Notes under the pieces: model-generated
What the model was told of the DNA's origin: nothing
What the model saw: only the letters and a program-made list of their open reading frames with translations
Databases searched by the model: none
Assembly: GCA_015501595.1 (NCBI GenBank)
Contig: JADNRX010000599.1
Span: 1 to 30,186 of the forward strand
Origin: Hymenopellis radicata
Taxonomy: Eukaryota > Basidiomycota > Agaricomycetes > Agaricales > Physalacriaceae
Length of the DNA: 30,186 nucleotides
Direction of reading: 5' to 3'
Position numbers and translations under genes: made by a program
Shown here: positions 10,716-21,255 of the stretch, piece by piece
Layout: each line of letters begins with the position of its first letter
Position numbering within the stretch: the stretch's first letter is position 1

Positions 10716-10944
10716 CTGATCCCAACCCATCTAACCACCCTCGAACAGATGCACTAAAACATGCTGTAAGCGAAAGAGTCGATGAACAAAGAAGAAGCAC
10801 CCACGTAGATTGCCCGGTTTACCAAGCGGGCTGATCCCAACCCATCTTACCACCCTCGAACAGATGTACTAAAATGTGTGTAAGCGAAAGAGTCGATGAA
10901 CAAGAAGAAGCACCCACATAGATTGCCCGGGTTACCAAGTGGGC
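10716..10944. repeat. tandem duplication of a 115-bp unit
   Basis: Copy 1 (10716-10830) and copy 2 (10831-10944) are adjacent and nearly identical. Both start CTGATCCCAACCCATCT, contain GTAAGCGAAAGAGTCGATGA and AAGAAGCACCCAC, and end near TTACCAAG(C/T)GGGC. They differ by scattered substitutions and small indels. No coding function is seen. Confidence 0.85.
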
Positions 10945-11004
10945 CGCTGTCATTCCCAAAACATGATGAAAGATATATCAGCAGTGTATGCCGTGAACAC
11001 ATCG

Positions 11005-11280
11005 TCGTCGTACTTGAACGGAGGTCGCGTTACTCGATGGGAGGTCGTGGCACTTGAAAGGAAGTCGCGGTACTCGAAGATAGTCATCGCGAAGGTCATC
11101 GTATTGAAAGGGAGGTCGTGGCACTTGAACGGAGGTCGCGTTACTCGAAGGGAAGTCGCATTACTCGAAGATAGTCATCGCGAAGGTCATCATATTGAAA
11201 GGAAGGTTGGCGATATTCGGAACGGAGGTCGCGTTACTCGAAGGGAGGTCGCATTACTCGAAGGGAGGTGGTATTACAAT
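11005..11280. repeat. degenerate tandem repeats of about 20 bp within a longer higher-order unit
   Basis: Units such as GGAGGTCGCGTTACTCGAA recur about every 20 bases with drift. A longer block (GTGGCACTTGAA ... GATAGTCATCGCGAAGGTCA ... TATTGAAAGG) appears twice, near 11050-11120 and 11117-11205. The plus-strand open frame through this array is best explained by the repeat lacking stop codons. Confidence 0.75.
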
Positions 11281-11900
11281 GAGATGTCGTGCTGGCGTTG
11301 TCGCGAGTCACTGTTGTACTGGTGTCAAGGTGCAGTCGTGGTGGGGTCGTCGTGGTTGCTGGGTGTCGTCGCAAGGCCGCGCGAATCCGAAGAATGCTGT
11401 CAAGTTGGTAAGACCCCGCCTGAAGAAGACCAGTCTAAATACTTACCGTCTCGTTTGCAAGGACGACCGCGCTACAATCGAATTCGGGTGAGTGACAGAT
11501 TACAAGTATCAAGGAAACAACTTACCTCAAAGAGTCAACTGGTGTTCAGAGGCCTAAACCAATCCGTAGTCAATAAACAGACCGACAATTAAATCCGGGA
11601 CTTACTGAACTGTTCACACCGATATACGAGTGAACAAGACTGTACTGCTGAAAATTTCGCAGTCGGAAATCGCGAATAGACATGGTGCAGCATAAGACTT
11701 ACTGTTTTGTCGACCTCGAGTCAAGATCGGCCAAAGAGGAATGCAGATCCATATAGCGCAAAGCCGAGTAAATGAGATGGACGGGGTTTTGCTGGGTGTC
11801 GCGATGTCTTGATATTTGTCGTGATACCATGAATGTCGTACTTCGAAACATCGTCCTCGGAAGGAGTTTGGGTTCAACGTAAGTATCATCCTCGAATCGT
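11281..11900. other. region without a recognised gene between two repeat arrays
   Basis: A plus-strand stretch around 11395-11485 (KLVRPRLKKTSLNTYRLVCK and onward, followed by GTGAGTG) looks mildly protein-like. It has no recognisable family and no supported start. Nothing else was seen. Confidence 0.3.
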
Positions 11901-11904
11901 TGAG

Positions 11905-12290
11905 GTTGAAAGAAGGCGGTTATCGTCCTTGGTGCATCGCGTTCAAATGGTCGTTGTGCTTGAAGAGAGGGTCATCGTGGCCAATTCGTCGTACTCGAGG
12001 TCGTCGTATGTCGTGGTCGTCATCCTGGATTTGTTGTGATTGAAGGCAGGCTGTCATCGTCCTTGGTGTGTGGCGCTTAAATGGTCGTCGTGCTCGAAAG
12101 AAATTTATCGTCGTGGCCGATTCATCATACTCGAGGGTCGTCGTAGGATATTGTGTTCAGAGGAAGGTCGTCGTCGCGTTCAGTTCAAAACGTGGTGGTG
12201 GTTGTTGTCGTGGGTCACCAGGTTGTCAACGGCGTACTCGGTCCATCGCACTCGAGGGTCGTCATGTTCAACAGGAGATCCTGCTCAGTT
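11905..12290. repeat. diverged ~125-bp duplication in TCGTCG-rich DNA
   Basis: Two adjacent copies can be aligned. One (about 11905-12015) contains TTATCGTCCTTGGTGCATCGC, AAATGGTCGTTGTGCTTGAA and TCGTCGTACTCGAGG. The other (about 12035-12150) contains the matching TCATCGTCCTTGGTGTGTGG, AAATGGTCGTCGTGCTCGAA and TCATCATACTCGAGG. The composition (TCGTCG, TCGAGG) is shared with the array at 11005-11280, which suggests a common repeat family. Several overlapping plus-strand frames here are artefacts of low complexity. Confidence 0.65.
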
Positions 12291-12827
12291 TGTTGTACCC
12301 GAAGAGATGTGGTCGCGCTGGCTGGAAGATCAGTGTCCACTTTGACTCGTTGCTTGGAAGCAGTCTCACTCTTCCAACGATCTGCGGCGAAGCATCCATT
12401 CAAGGGCTAAGGATGCGGGGGTAACGTTTGTCAAGACGGACCGGCCAGACAGGACAGGACGATGGGAGTGGTGGTGGGCAGAGAGAAGTGACAACTTGCC
12501 TATTTGGGACACGGATGGTTCAACTTCCTCGGATGAGGCTGTTCTTGTATTTTCAGAGTATTTTCTACGTTGTACTACCACGATATCGAAGACATTTAAT
12601 ATGTAAATATTCAGCTGCACAATGCTACTGTCTACAGGTGACGACCTGGTGTTGAACCAGTGTTACTAGAAGTTTCAAGTGTCTACCAGCTACCAAAAGC
12701 GGTGGCAACACTGCCAGGTGCAGCGGTGCCACCCAGCTGGGCACTGTTTTGCCCATGATCTCTGCCGTTGTTCGAATTGAGCACGCTCTGTCGATCTGCG
12801 CGCGCATTGATCATGCTTTGAGCTTAC
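12291..12827. other. non-coding stretch downstream of the truncated transposase-like gene
   Basis: It contains GC-rich inverted motifs (for example GGTGGCAACACTGCC and CAGCGGTGCCACC near 12700-12730), an AT-rich patch near 12590-12625 and no recognised gene. The expected last part of the transposase-like protein is not found here in any frame. Confidence 0.4.
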
Positions 12828-15800
12828 AATGTATGTTTCTATATTGTGAATAACGGGCTGCCAGATCATGGGAACGAGTTTCGAAAGAGCAAGCCAAGTA
12901 CGATGACAATCCTCGGAACACATGTCGTGAATGACGAAAGGCGCCACTTGAGCAATGGTTCGAAAGTCGCGTCCCGTCAATGAACCACTATACTGAACGA
13001 GTGTCTTTCCAGCAAGTGGTGATATGCCGAGGCCCGACACATCAAAGGAAGATAGTCGTGCTTGCAATTCCTTGAGTTTCTTGTCATTCTTCTTCCCGAT
13101 CTGATTCGTGATGAGATCCCGCCACAGGTACTTGACGAAGCCGAGCAAGACAACATGAAGAACCTCCACAGGGGTGTCCGAGTGCGGATTGATACCTATC
13201 AGCCGTTCAGTTCCAGACTTGGAAGCAGATATGGATAATACAGACCTTTGATTCTCCAGATTGGACTGATTATTTCTTTGCCGGTAGCTCCTTGATTGCC
13301 TTGTTGAGTGCATCCCGACGTTGAGTGTCGCCGCGAAGCTTGTGAACGGCCTCATCAAGTTTCCCGAGAAAGTAATCCTGAAAAGTGTCCTTGATGCCGG
13401 TGGCGGTACGGGCGGTCTTGACTTTCGATCGAGTAGCATTGTCGATAGCATAGGTGAATTGAGTATTGAGGGCCTTTAAGGTGTCCTCTACTTCACGCGG
13501 TTTTCCGGGCTGTATCCGTGAGTTCATTAAATACAAGTCGAACGAAACGTCTTACCTTCATAAACCGGCTAATTCGGGCCATCAGTACACTGAACGTCTC
13601 CAAGACACCCTTGCGTCGCTTGCCCTTCTTTTGACCAGCGTCATCTGCATCACCGTCGCTCTCATCATCGCTTGCATTAGCCTCTGCTCGTGTTCCTCCT
13701 TCGTTGGTATCACTCGCATCCTTGCCCTTCACATCACAATTACGACAAAAGAATTTCCCGCGCATCCCAATGTGACACGCAAATTCACTCTGCATCGGGT
13801 TATCGCCGAGTAAGGCCAATACGAAGGGAATAATTAGTACGGCTTCACCGCCGCCTTCTCCTGCGCAGTCCCATGCCCAAATGCCATGCTCCTGTGCCTC
13901 TCTACTCCAAAAATGAGACTAAGGTAAGGAAGAGGACTAGGGAGAACATACGTTATTTGCTCTGCGATGCCATCAAGCATTTCAAGAGGAGGAGCAATGT
14001 TGGATGTTGACAGAAAATGAACGTTGAAGTCTTTTTGTGACTCGCTCCGATCAAGTCCAGCAGCAGTAAACAGAAAGCTATTGTGTTCATTCCACTTCTT
14101 CGACACATTGCCAGAGGTGTCGTCACAGTACAGCCAGATAGGGAAAGATACGACACGGCATCCATCTGCTCGCTCACGCCAAACGTTCCCTTTTACAGGA
14201 TTCGTGAGAGTCCATTTAGAGGATACACCTTGTTCGGTTACATCTAAGGATGGTATGAGTCAATGAACATCGAACTGAAAGAAGACTCTAACCGTGAATG
14301 AAGCCGGGATCAGGAATCTTGTAACGCTTGTAATCTTCTTGAAGTGAGGGGAAATTGACAAGAAAATGCGAGGCAGGAATCTCGCGAACACTGTCTTTTG
14401 TGATACGCCACGCCTCCGAGCTGTCGGTTACCACTCTTGACATATCCCAGCAGCGAGCGTGGAGTTCATCACCGCCCATGAACCAACGAAACGGCATGAC
14501 GACGAGACCGTTATTATGTCCATCGTGAGCCAGAGCTGGCTCGTGAATATAGAAGTCTTTCGTCTTGATGCGCGCCATAGGGGTGAGAAGCTCTTCGGGG
14601 GCTTCATTAAGCCAGCGGTCTGCCTGTCGTGCTTCTCCCAAAGTAGGCCCGTTATCCTGGGGATAGAACGAAAGGTGCTTGCGAATTTGAGGATTTGCAA
14701 GTTCCTGTTGAACTGGTTAGACTCGAAGTTAATCTCGGACTGTAAGAGTATAGTACTAACTTGGGCGATGATTTGAGCAAGGTTGTTGACATGATAAGTA
14801 TGCCCCAGCTTTCCTTGGTACTCAATCGTATCAATTCCACACATCTGTTGGAGTTGTGCATTGAGACGCTGCATTGACTTGACGGAGGGAACATCCGGAA
14901 CATTGTTGATGTTCAGAAGCCACAGGAAGAGATCAAGCTGTCGCTGCGAGAAGACTGAGCGGGGTAAATGCATCAGGATATCTAGAGTACACGACTATAT
15001 ATGAATGACACGTCAGACATAGTAAAAGCAAGTGTCGAGGAAGGAAACTCACAATTCGATCGGGCCATGGGAACCAGCGGTCCGAGGGTTCCAGAAGGCC
15101 TTGGCGTGCACGCTTTCGAGGAGGTCCCTCTTGGTGAGGATCCTCACTTGTATCCTGAGCAGGAATTCCTATATATAACACCAGATCAGACCGTGACCGA
15201 GACGAGTTCAAGCAAACTGACCAGAGCTTTCATCGTCATCTGACTCGAAGTCAGATTCTTCTGGCTCTGGTGGTAGCTCATCTTCGGGCTCGTAGTCCGA
15301 GTCAATATCATCAACAAGGCCTCGGCGCTCATCTTCGTCATGCATCATGTCCACCATGCTGGCTAGAATCCCACCCCAGGCTTCGGTTTGCTGAGGAAGC
15401 ATTGCCTGACTTATACGTTCCGACGTATCTTCGTCATACAGGTCATCCCAATAGGGCATGGCACCACCGGCAGTCGTGGGATTGGGATGGGAGAATGAAT
15501 CAGATGGTGCGGTTGTCGTACCAGATGGTGCAGTTGTTGTGAGATCGTTGAAGGACTGGGAAAAGGAGCTTGCAAGGTTGAACACCCCAACATTGCTCAG
15601 ATAATTCACAGCAGGATCAATAGACGGCGGCGCTGACGCGGCCTCAGCCTGCTGTGTCGATTGCTGGTGGGCATGCCGTTGCTGATGCTGTATATGACTT
15701 GTAGTTTTTTCATGACGGGCCAAGGAGAATTTGCCGCTTCTGAGCACTCGGTCGTTACAGATCTTGCACTGATATTCGACCGACTCGTTAGGCTTTTGCA

Positions 15801-15896
15801 CCGCAAGCCAGACTTAAACACACCGCTGATTAGCGTGGCCCGACAGATGACATCATGAAATAACGTACTTTCGGGGTTAATCTCAAAGGATGACAT
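12828..15896 (-). pseudogene. transposase-like gene of an Agaricomycete DNA-transposon family, frameshifted and C-terminally truncated
   Basis: Exons (minus): 15896-15869, 15812-15222, 15168-15053, 14994-14761, 14704-14293, 14243-13952, 13901-13556, 13509-13246, 13195-12828. All introns are 46-58 nt and phases agree. Residues 1-60 hold a BED-like C2H2 finger (CKICNDRVLRSGKFSLARHE, then KTTSH). An acidic spacer, a KRAR-type basic patch and a conserved core follow: SDRWFPWPDRI, LDILMHLPRSVFSQRQLDLF, CGIDTIEYQGKLGH, EARQADRWLNEAPEELLTPM, LSTSNIAPPLEMLDG, LLGDNPMQSEFACHIGMRGK, SDTPVEVLHVVLLGFVKYLW, LAGKTLVQYSGSLTGRDFR. From memory this family is EnSpm/CACTA (Plavaka)-like, but I hold the class loosely. 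In exon 8 the frame hits TAA at 13270-13272, yet KEIISPIWRIKG continues in the shifted frame, so one base is missing near 13280. After NIETYI at 12828 the usual C-terminal region is absent. No terminal repeats were found. Confidence 0.8.
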
Positions 15897-16104
15897 TTGC
15901 GAAGACAAGATTGAGGCAGTAAATGATGGGGACAATGCAAGACCAAGCTGAGCTTGGGATTTATTTCAAACAGGAGGTGTTGGTGTGGGTACGATCACTA
16001 CTGAGGCGGCGCTCGGAAGGAACCCAAGCTGAGCTTGATCGGCTTATCAAGCGCATCACACGGCAGTGAGGACCTGGCGGCGCTCATTTGAACGTCTGGC
16101 TGTG
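15897..16104. other. upstream flank of the transposase-like gene with short palindromes
   Basis: It holds a 15-base palindrome CCAAGCTGAGCTTGG (15943-15957) and a related CAAGCTGAGCTTG near 16024. It also has two GGCGGCGCTC-containing motifs (about 16002 and 16077). These could be remnants of subterminal repeats of the element that carried the transposase-like gene. No coding region was seen. Confidence 0.4.
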
Positions 16105-16401
16105 TACGAAGTGCTTTTGTTTTTTTTTTTTTTTTTTTTTTTTTTTTGGAATAGCGACGACATTTTTGTCGTGAAATAGGCCGTACGGACTGAGCCGTTC
16201 CCTATCCGCTCAAGACTCAGGTTGTTCAAACCCAAATGCACGAACGGCTGCAAAGCCGAACAGTGTGGGACTCGATCATACCCACTAAACCCCTTGGCGA
16301 CTTGACTGGGAATGAACTCTCGAGCTACCAAGACCCAGGCCTTCCGGTTTACCCAGAGAGCAAGACCACTGCACCACGGTGGCTCCATCATACGAAGTGC
16401 T
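16105..16401 (-). mobile_element. tRNA-derived SINE with A tail and 11-bp target-site duplication
   Basis: The element occupies 16116-16390 and reads on the minus strand. Its head contains a pol III A-box-like TGGTGCAGTGG (complement of 16366-16376). B-box candidates are GAGTTCATTCC (complement of 16309-16319) and GATCGAGTCCC (complement of about 16267-16277). It ends in an A tail, seen on the plus strand as 28 consecutive T (16120-16147). The flanks are a perfect 11-bp direct repeat TACGAAGTGCT at 16105-16115 and 16391-16401. Head, tail and duplication together are the signature of LINE-mediated retroposition. The long unbroken A tail suggests a fairly recent insertion. Confidence 0.88.
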
Positions 16402-17339
16402 GCAACCAATCAATCCGAGGACATGTCCCATTCGTACAAACCTAGAACTTGCACCCTTCCTCCAAGAGACGCTTCCAAGTCCTCCAGTCCTTCGATTCTA
16501 CGAGAGTTTTGCGGGCTTGTCAGTCGTCGACTTGTCCCGGTGTAAAATACTAAGAATTGTAAGCCTTGGATTCGAGTCGCGATTTACCTTTGTATTGTGA
16601 GGTAATCGGGACATTGTTGACTTGTTCAACAGTGAATTTTTTCCGGTTATGTATGGTAGTGTTGCGGGAATTAGCTTCGAGCCAATTTACACGGGCCAAT
16701 CATTATGGTCCTTCGATTGCATGATATGTTGTGAGCACCGTTGTCTTGTGGACGTGTGGTGGCACTGGTTAGAGTTAGAGTGTGAGGCGGCGGTCGGACT
16801 CGGACCGTGCCGCTCATAGTCAGGTACCTCGGTCCTCGAGTGTCATCGCGACGCGACATTGGGAGAGCCACGAAGCCTCAGCGACGATGCCGGAGACAGC
16901 GTGCGTCCCTATACCTCTTTTAAATAATCCAATGGCACTGACACTCGGACACTGTAGCAAAGGCTTGTCCACGTTATAATAAACACTCTACCTGAAGCAT
17001 ATTCACAACGACTCCCGACGACGACAAGGGCACTTAGGACGTGCAGCTGCAGGACGTGGTTACTCGCTGTCTACATAAATGCTTGCACATTCTGGGTCGG
17101 TAGCTTTTCTAGCTAGAAAGACGGCGGACTCGACTCTGTGCCTCTTACAGCTTACTGGACGACCCCACGTAGATATGGATATCGATGTGGACGCGGTTTG
17201 GCCGTTGCCAACTCCCTGTTAGACCAAAGTCGTGGTGATATCACGCCGTCTTGCCGTTAAGAGCCCGACGAACTCGCTAGAAAAGCGATGATGATGTTCA
17301 TTGTCCAACAAAGGGGAGTATTAGTAACTCGAGCGCAGT
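16402..17339. other. intergenic region right of the SINE
   Basis: About 940 bases with no recognised gene on either strand and only short unsupported frames. It includes the 3' flank of the GH31 gene. I saw no clear repeat. Confidence 0.45.
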
Positions 17340-20300
17340 CTACACATTGCCTTGGAAGATATCCTCTTTAGAACCCAAATAGAACACAGGTATCTGGTCC
17401 AAAGGCGCGTTAATGTTGACAAAGCTTCCACCCCAACCATAATCTTCGTCTGTCCACCTGTATGGCAACTGTCAGCATCAGACGCGCGCTGGATAAAAGT
17501 GTGCAACAATACCAGTGCGTCCAAGAGAACCCTCGTGCAACCCACGCCGCAGGCAAGATCGGCAAATAGACATTCTTGGATGATACCCCAGCTTCTCCAA
17601 CAGGCGATATCAACAAGCGAGGGCCTGCACCTGTTTTAGTTATCATGATCGACGGAACAAGTAGCGACACGTACCAAACATATATTGAAAGATAATGTCG
17701 GGACAGTTCGCACTCGTCCCGTTCACAACAAACTCGTCCGATCCTGCAAAGTCATAGTACAATGGCCGCATTATGGTCCTTCCCGTAGCCTGCAGCATCT
17801 CAAATAGTCGCTTCACGTAAGGCACGAGTTGGTAGCGCAGTGCGATGTACTAGAGTATGTAGCGGAGATTAACGAGCGCTCTTACTTTGCACAATGCTGT
17901 AGACGTACGTTCTTGAGTATAACGAAATTATCCTCCCCATACGCCCACGGCTGCGGCAAAAGTTTAATTTAAGAGCGCGAGACACGCCAAACGCGCACCT
18001 CATTAGGGCAGTTGTTGCCATTGTACGGTGGGTTGGACACTGGATCGAACATTGTCGATTACTATTGCAAGTCAGCCCCACACCTCAAGTTCTGAAACGC
18101 TGGACACAGACCATGTACACGAGTCTGGCGCCAAATGAGTATAGGACTTTCAGCGTGACATGTAACGAATCATACTCACATATGGTAAGAAAACGCCCAT
18201 CCCGAACCACCTCACGAACAGCTCGCGACCCTTCGAGAACACCAATCAGCATGAAACTCGCTCGCACAGGCCGAAACGACGACCCCACCGACGCAGTATC
18301 GACATCCAAACCCGTAAAGCCGCCAATATCCAGCGTCCACGACGAAATGCCTGACGCACTGACTGACACTCCTGCAGTGATCTGCTGCGTCAGAGTATCG
18401 AATCGCGCCGACGTATCGCCACTCCACAAGTACGAGCACCAGCGCTGCCCGCCGGCGAAGGTGCTGCGCGTGAGCGCCATGTACGGACACGACATCGACG
18501 AGTCGTCTGTTGAAGTAAGGTTCCGGATGCCCTCGTGGATGGCGGCTTCTTGGAACCACGGATACATCTTGCCCGTAGCTTCTTGCGTCCCAGTAAAATA
18601 CTGCGTGAAAGTGCGTCCGTAGGGTATACCAGATATACCTTGACCATCTGTGAAGAAGTTTACATACGAACATAGTCCGTAAACACGCCATAACTCACTA
18701 TTGAGAAAGGGTTCGCCGAGAGAGCCACCTGAAATAACTAGTTGAATGGAGTTCGTTGTGTTCAATATACAAGCATGCACACCGTCAGCCTGGTCAATCC
18801 AGAAATTATGAATTCCCTTCGAGTAATAGCTATCGTTCAATCGCTTCCCTGGCAATGTCGCCATGAGGGTGGAACAGTACACAACTGGAAGTCACTCACA
18901 CAGAAACTCCCTCGCAGCTGGGTTCGTCGAGTCCACTTGGCAATGAATATAATCAAGACATGCTCAACGACTGCGGCAAACAAATGCAGACTTACCCAAG
19001 CGGATATATGCACCGGCAAACGAATCCTGGATGCCCGTTCCGTCTCTCGTAGTCGCCAGAAGTCCTGACTCTTGTAGAGTTAGATAGTTGGCCGACAAAT
19101 CCTCTACGCTGGGCCACAAAGACACCATCATTTCCGCTCCGGTCAACTCTTTCACTTGGGCGGCCATCGCAGCCGGGTCGCGAAAATACATTGGGTCGAA
19201 GGACCAGTCACCCTGGAATTGCCATGCAAAGTAATCTAATGAGTAAGGATTGGAATTTGTTTTCTCCACAGTGAATCTGCGGCCTACCGACAACAAGGAG
19301 CGAAACATTGACTTGTTCGTCGTGAAATCGCTGTGCGACGTCGATGACCTGGCTTTGATTCCAGTACCTCAACTTGGACTGTTGATACCCAAGCAAAAAG
19401 TCCGGCGGAGTAGGTTGACGGCCTGTTAACGACTGATGAATACTGCACTTCAAGAAACCCGTCGAAAGGCTTACCAGTGACAGCAGTATACTGCTCCTGG
19501 AGGGCGTCGTAATCCCCAGGAGTTGCCGCAGTTCTATAGGCGTTGAGAGTAATGCAAGGACGGATCTACTTTTACTCACATCCAATAATCGATTACCGTC
19601 GCTTCCGAAGCCTCGAAGCGAGTTTTACGCGGCGAAAACTCTGGGTCTCAGTATTAATGCATGCAGTTAATATAACCGTGAGTATACTCACCCATTCGTC
19701 CTTGTCCCGGGTAATTAAAGAATTGAAGATAGCCCTGCAAGCAAGAAAGGATTGAATTGAGCGGTTTGGAAGCCTAATAAGACAAGTCACCTTGTTCGAC
19801 ATGTACACAGGGATGGGAACCTGTGAGTTAAAGTTGATCAGGTCTACCACTTGACCTTTTTTGTTGACCGTCTGATCGCTACAACACGCTTGCTGACCCA
19901 TGCCGTAAAACTGCTCATCAGGCTGCGAAGAGAAAGAGAACTGGGCCGCGAAACTCGAGGTCCTAAAATCCTGGGTATAATAACGAGACAGGAGCGCCTT
20001 GGTGTCGATGAATTCATTCGTGAGCAGTGTTGTCGTCCCGTTAGACTCGATCCGAGAGAAGAATAAGCGGCCATTGACCACGTCGACGCGTATGTTGCCA
20101 TTGTCAAGCGTGGCATTGCCCAAGTATGCGATGGACGTGTCGACGGACAGACCTTGATTTCCTCCAGGTCCTTCAAGAGGAGGATCGATGAGAGCAGAAA
20201 GCTCGTGCCCAGTGGGATCCCGGCGGAGACCAGAGCGAACTCTAATTCCATTCGGGCCAAAGGGCTGAAAGTTCGTTAAGTATAACTCTTTCACCGAGCA

Positions 20301-20422
20301 TCACATGTACTGACTTGGATGTAGACACGTTCAAATCCATTGGTGAGGGATATGCCCGCGGTGGCGACTATGCGTACACATGAGGCGAGTAGGAAGATGA
20401 TGCTGAGAGTTTTTGGTCTCAT
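17340..20422 (-). CDS. secreted glycoside hydrolase family 31 (alpha-glucosidase/alpha-xylosidase type)
   Basis: Eighteen exons (minus): 20422-20315, 20264-19791, 19734-19692, 19640-19580, 19533-19475, 19422-19288, 19235-18996, 18935-18900, 18848-18783, 18728-18699, 18647-18289, 18230-18180, 18124-18112, 18061-17999, 17950-17909, 17849-17675, 17630-17513, 17457-17340; about 730 residues. The N-terminus (RPKTLSIIFLLASCVRIVATA) is a signal peptide. GH31 landmarks: EQFYGMGQQ, GRMEFSPRKTRF, FLLGYQQSKLRYW, DYFAWQFQGDWSFDP, FWIDQADGGSLGEPF (nucleophile Asp in WID), YLWSGDTSARFDT (acid/base Asp by family), LDIGGFTGLDVD, GRELFVRWFGMGVFLPY, TRVHG, SNPPYNGNNCPNEPWAYGED, GRTIMRPLYYDF and PVFYLGSKEDIF. 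It should release alpha-linked glucose or xylose outside the cell; which one cannot be told. Around 18050-18112 the frames only connect if two single bases are missing, so this copy is either mis-sequenced or slightly damaged there. Confidence 0.85.
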
Positions 20423-21255
20423 GGTGGGAAATTTTGCCTCTGGTTTTCGGAAGACGTCGTGAATTTATAGCGCTAGGGATCGAATACAATCGCTTCTGTG
20501 CACATGACTGTTCACATAATAGAAGGGATGGTTCTTACTGCGTGACCGCCATACAAGGCGGTCCGATGTTTGATGGAGGAGATGGAGGAGGACCGTGTCC
20601 AAGAACGGCACGGCCAAAGCCAATTTGGTGGAATGGCCAAAGCATGCCATGTCAACAACGGGACATTGCGATCGTTCCAAGGCGCGGCGTTCAGATCGCC
20701 ATCGGATGTCTGAGGTGCGTAGTTAGACATTTATTGTCCTGTGTGGGTACGTTTCCTGTCGTAAATCGACAGAGAACACGAACCAGATTCTTCCGCGTTT
20801 TCTACGGTCGTAGTCCCCTCAATAGCCTCAAACTCCTTGACCAGTCGGAGCATTCGCGAATACATCACTCCGCGGTATCATGCCAAAGGAAATGAGTCAT
20901 ATGAACACGTTTAAGCAAGGCCTGCACAGTCTGAGGCGCACTTCCTGCACATCGGTCCGCAATTCTAATGGATAGTTGAGCATTCAGTTTGAGAAAAACA
21001 CACATGACAGAAAAAATTGGCCTCCTGAGGGTCGTTCAATCGTCAAAGATGGGCGGCAGCCCTCCATCCCGAGTCGCGCGCGCTCCCAGACGAAAGCAGA
21101 CGACTTACTCTGGTGGTCGTGGTGAAAGCGCCTGCGCGTTTGATTTAGTGGTAAGACCGTCAAATTCGTGCATGTCGCGTCGAAGCTGTGGCCCGTCACC
21201 AGCAGCGAAATTTCGCGGGTACTCTGTAGAACGTTCGGACTTGCTTTTTTCAGGC
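20423..21255. other. intergenic region, including the presumed GH31 promoter
   Basis: It lies upstream of the GH31 start at 20422. Small frames on both strands show no family resemblance. No clear regulatory motif was identified. Confidence 0.4.

Noticed and set aside
10939..11592. 217-codon plus-strand open frame as a gene
   Set aside because: It runs through the 20-bp GAGGTCGCG tandem array, which lacks stops in this frame. There is no family resemblance and no supported start.
12068..12424. Several overlapping plus-strand frames near 12040-12424
   Set aside because: They come from TCGTCG-rich repeat DNA in three frames at once and have no conserved content.
13466..13813. Plus-strand 115-codon frame
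   Set aside because: It is the antisense of exons 7 and 8 of the transposase-like gene.
15995..16010. CACTACT as the terminal inverted repeat of a CACTA element carrying the transposase-like gene
   Set aside because: It points the wrong way for that gene and no partner repeat was found on the other side.
18065..18622. Plus-strand 185-codon frame
   Set aside because: It is antisense to the largest conserved exon of the GH31 gene (YLWSGDT region).
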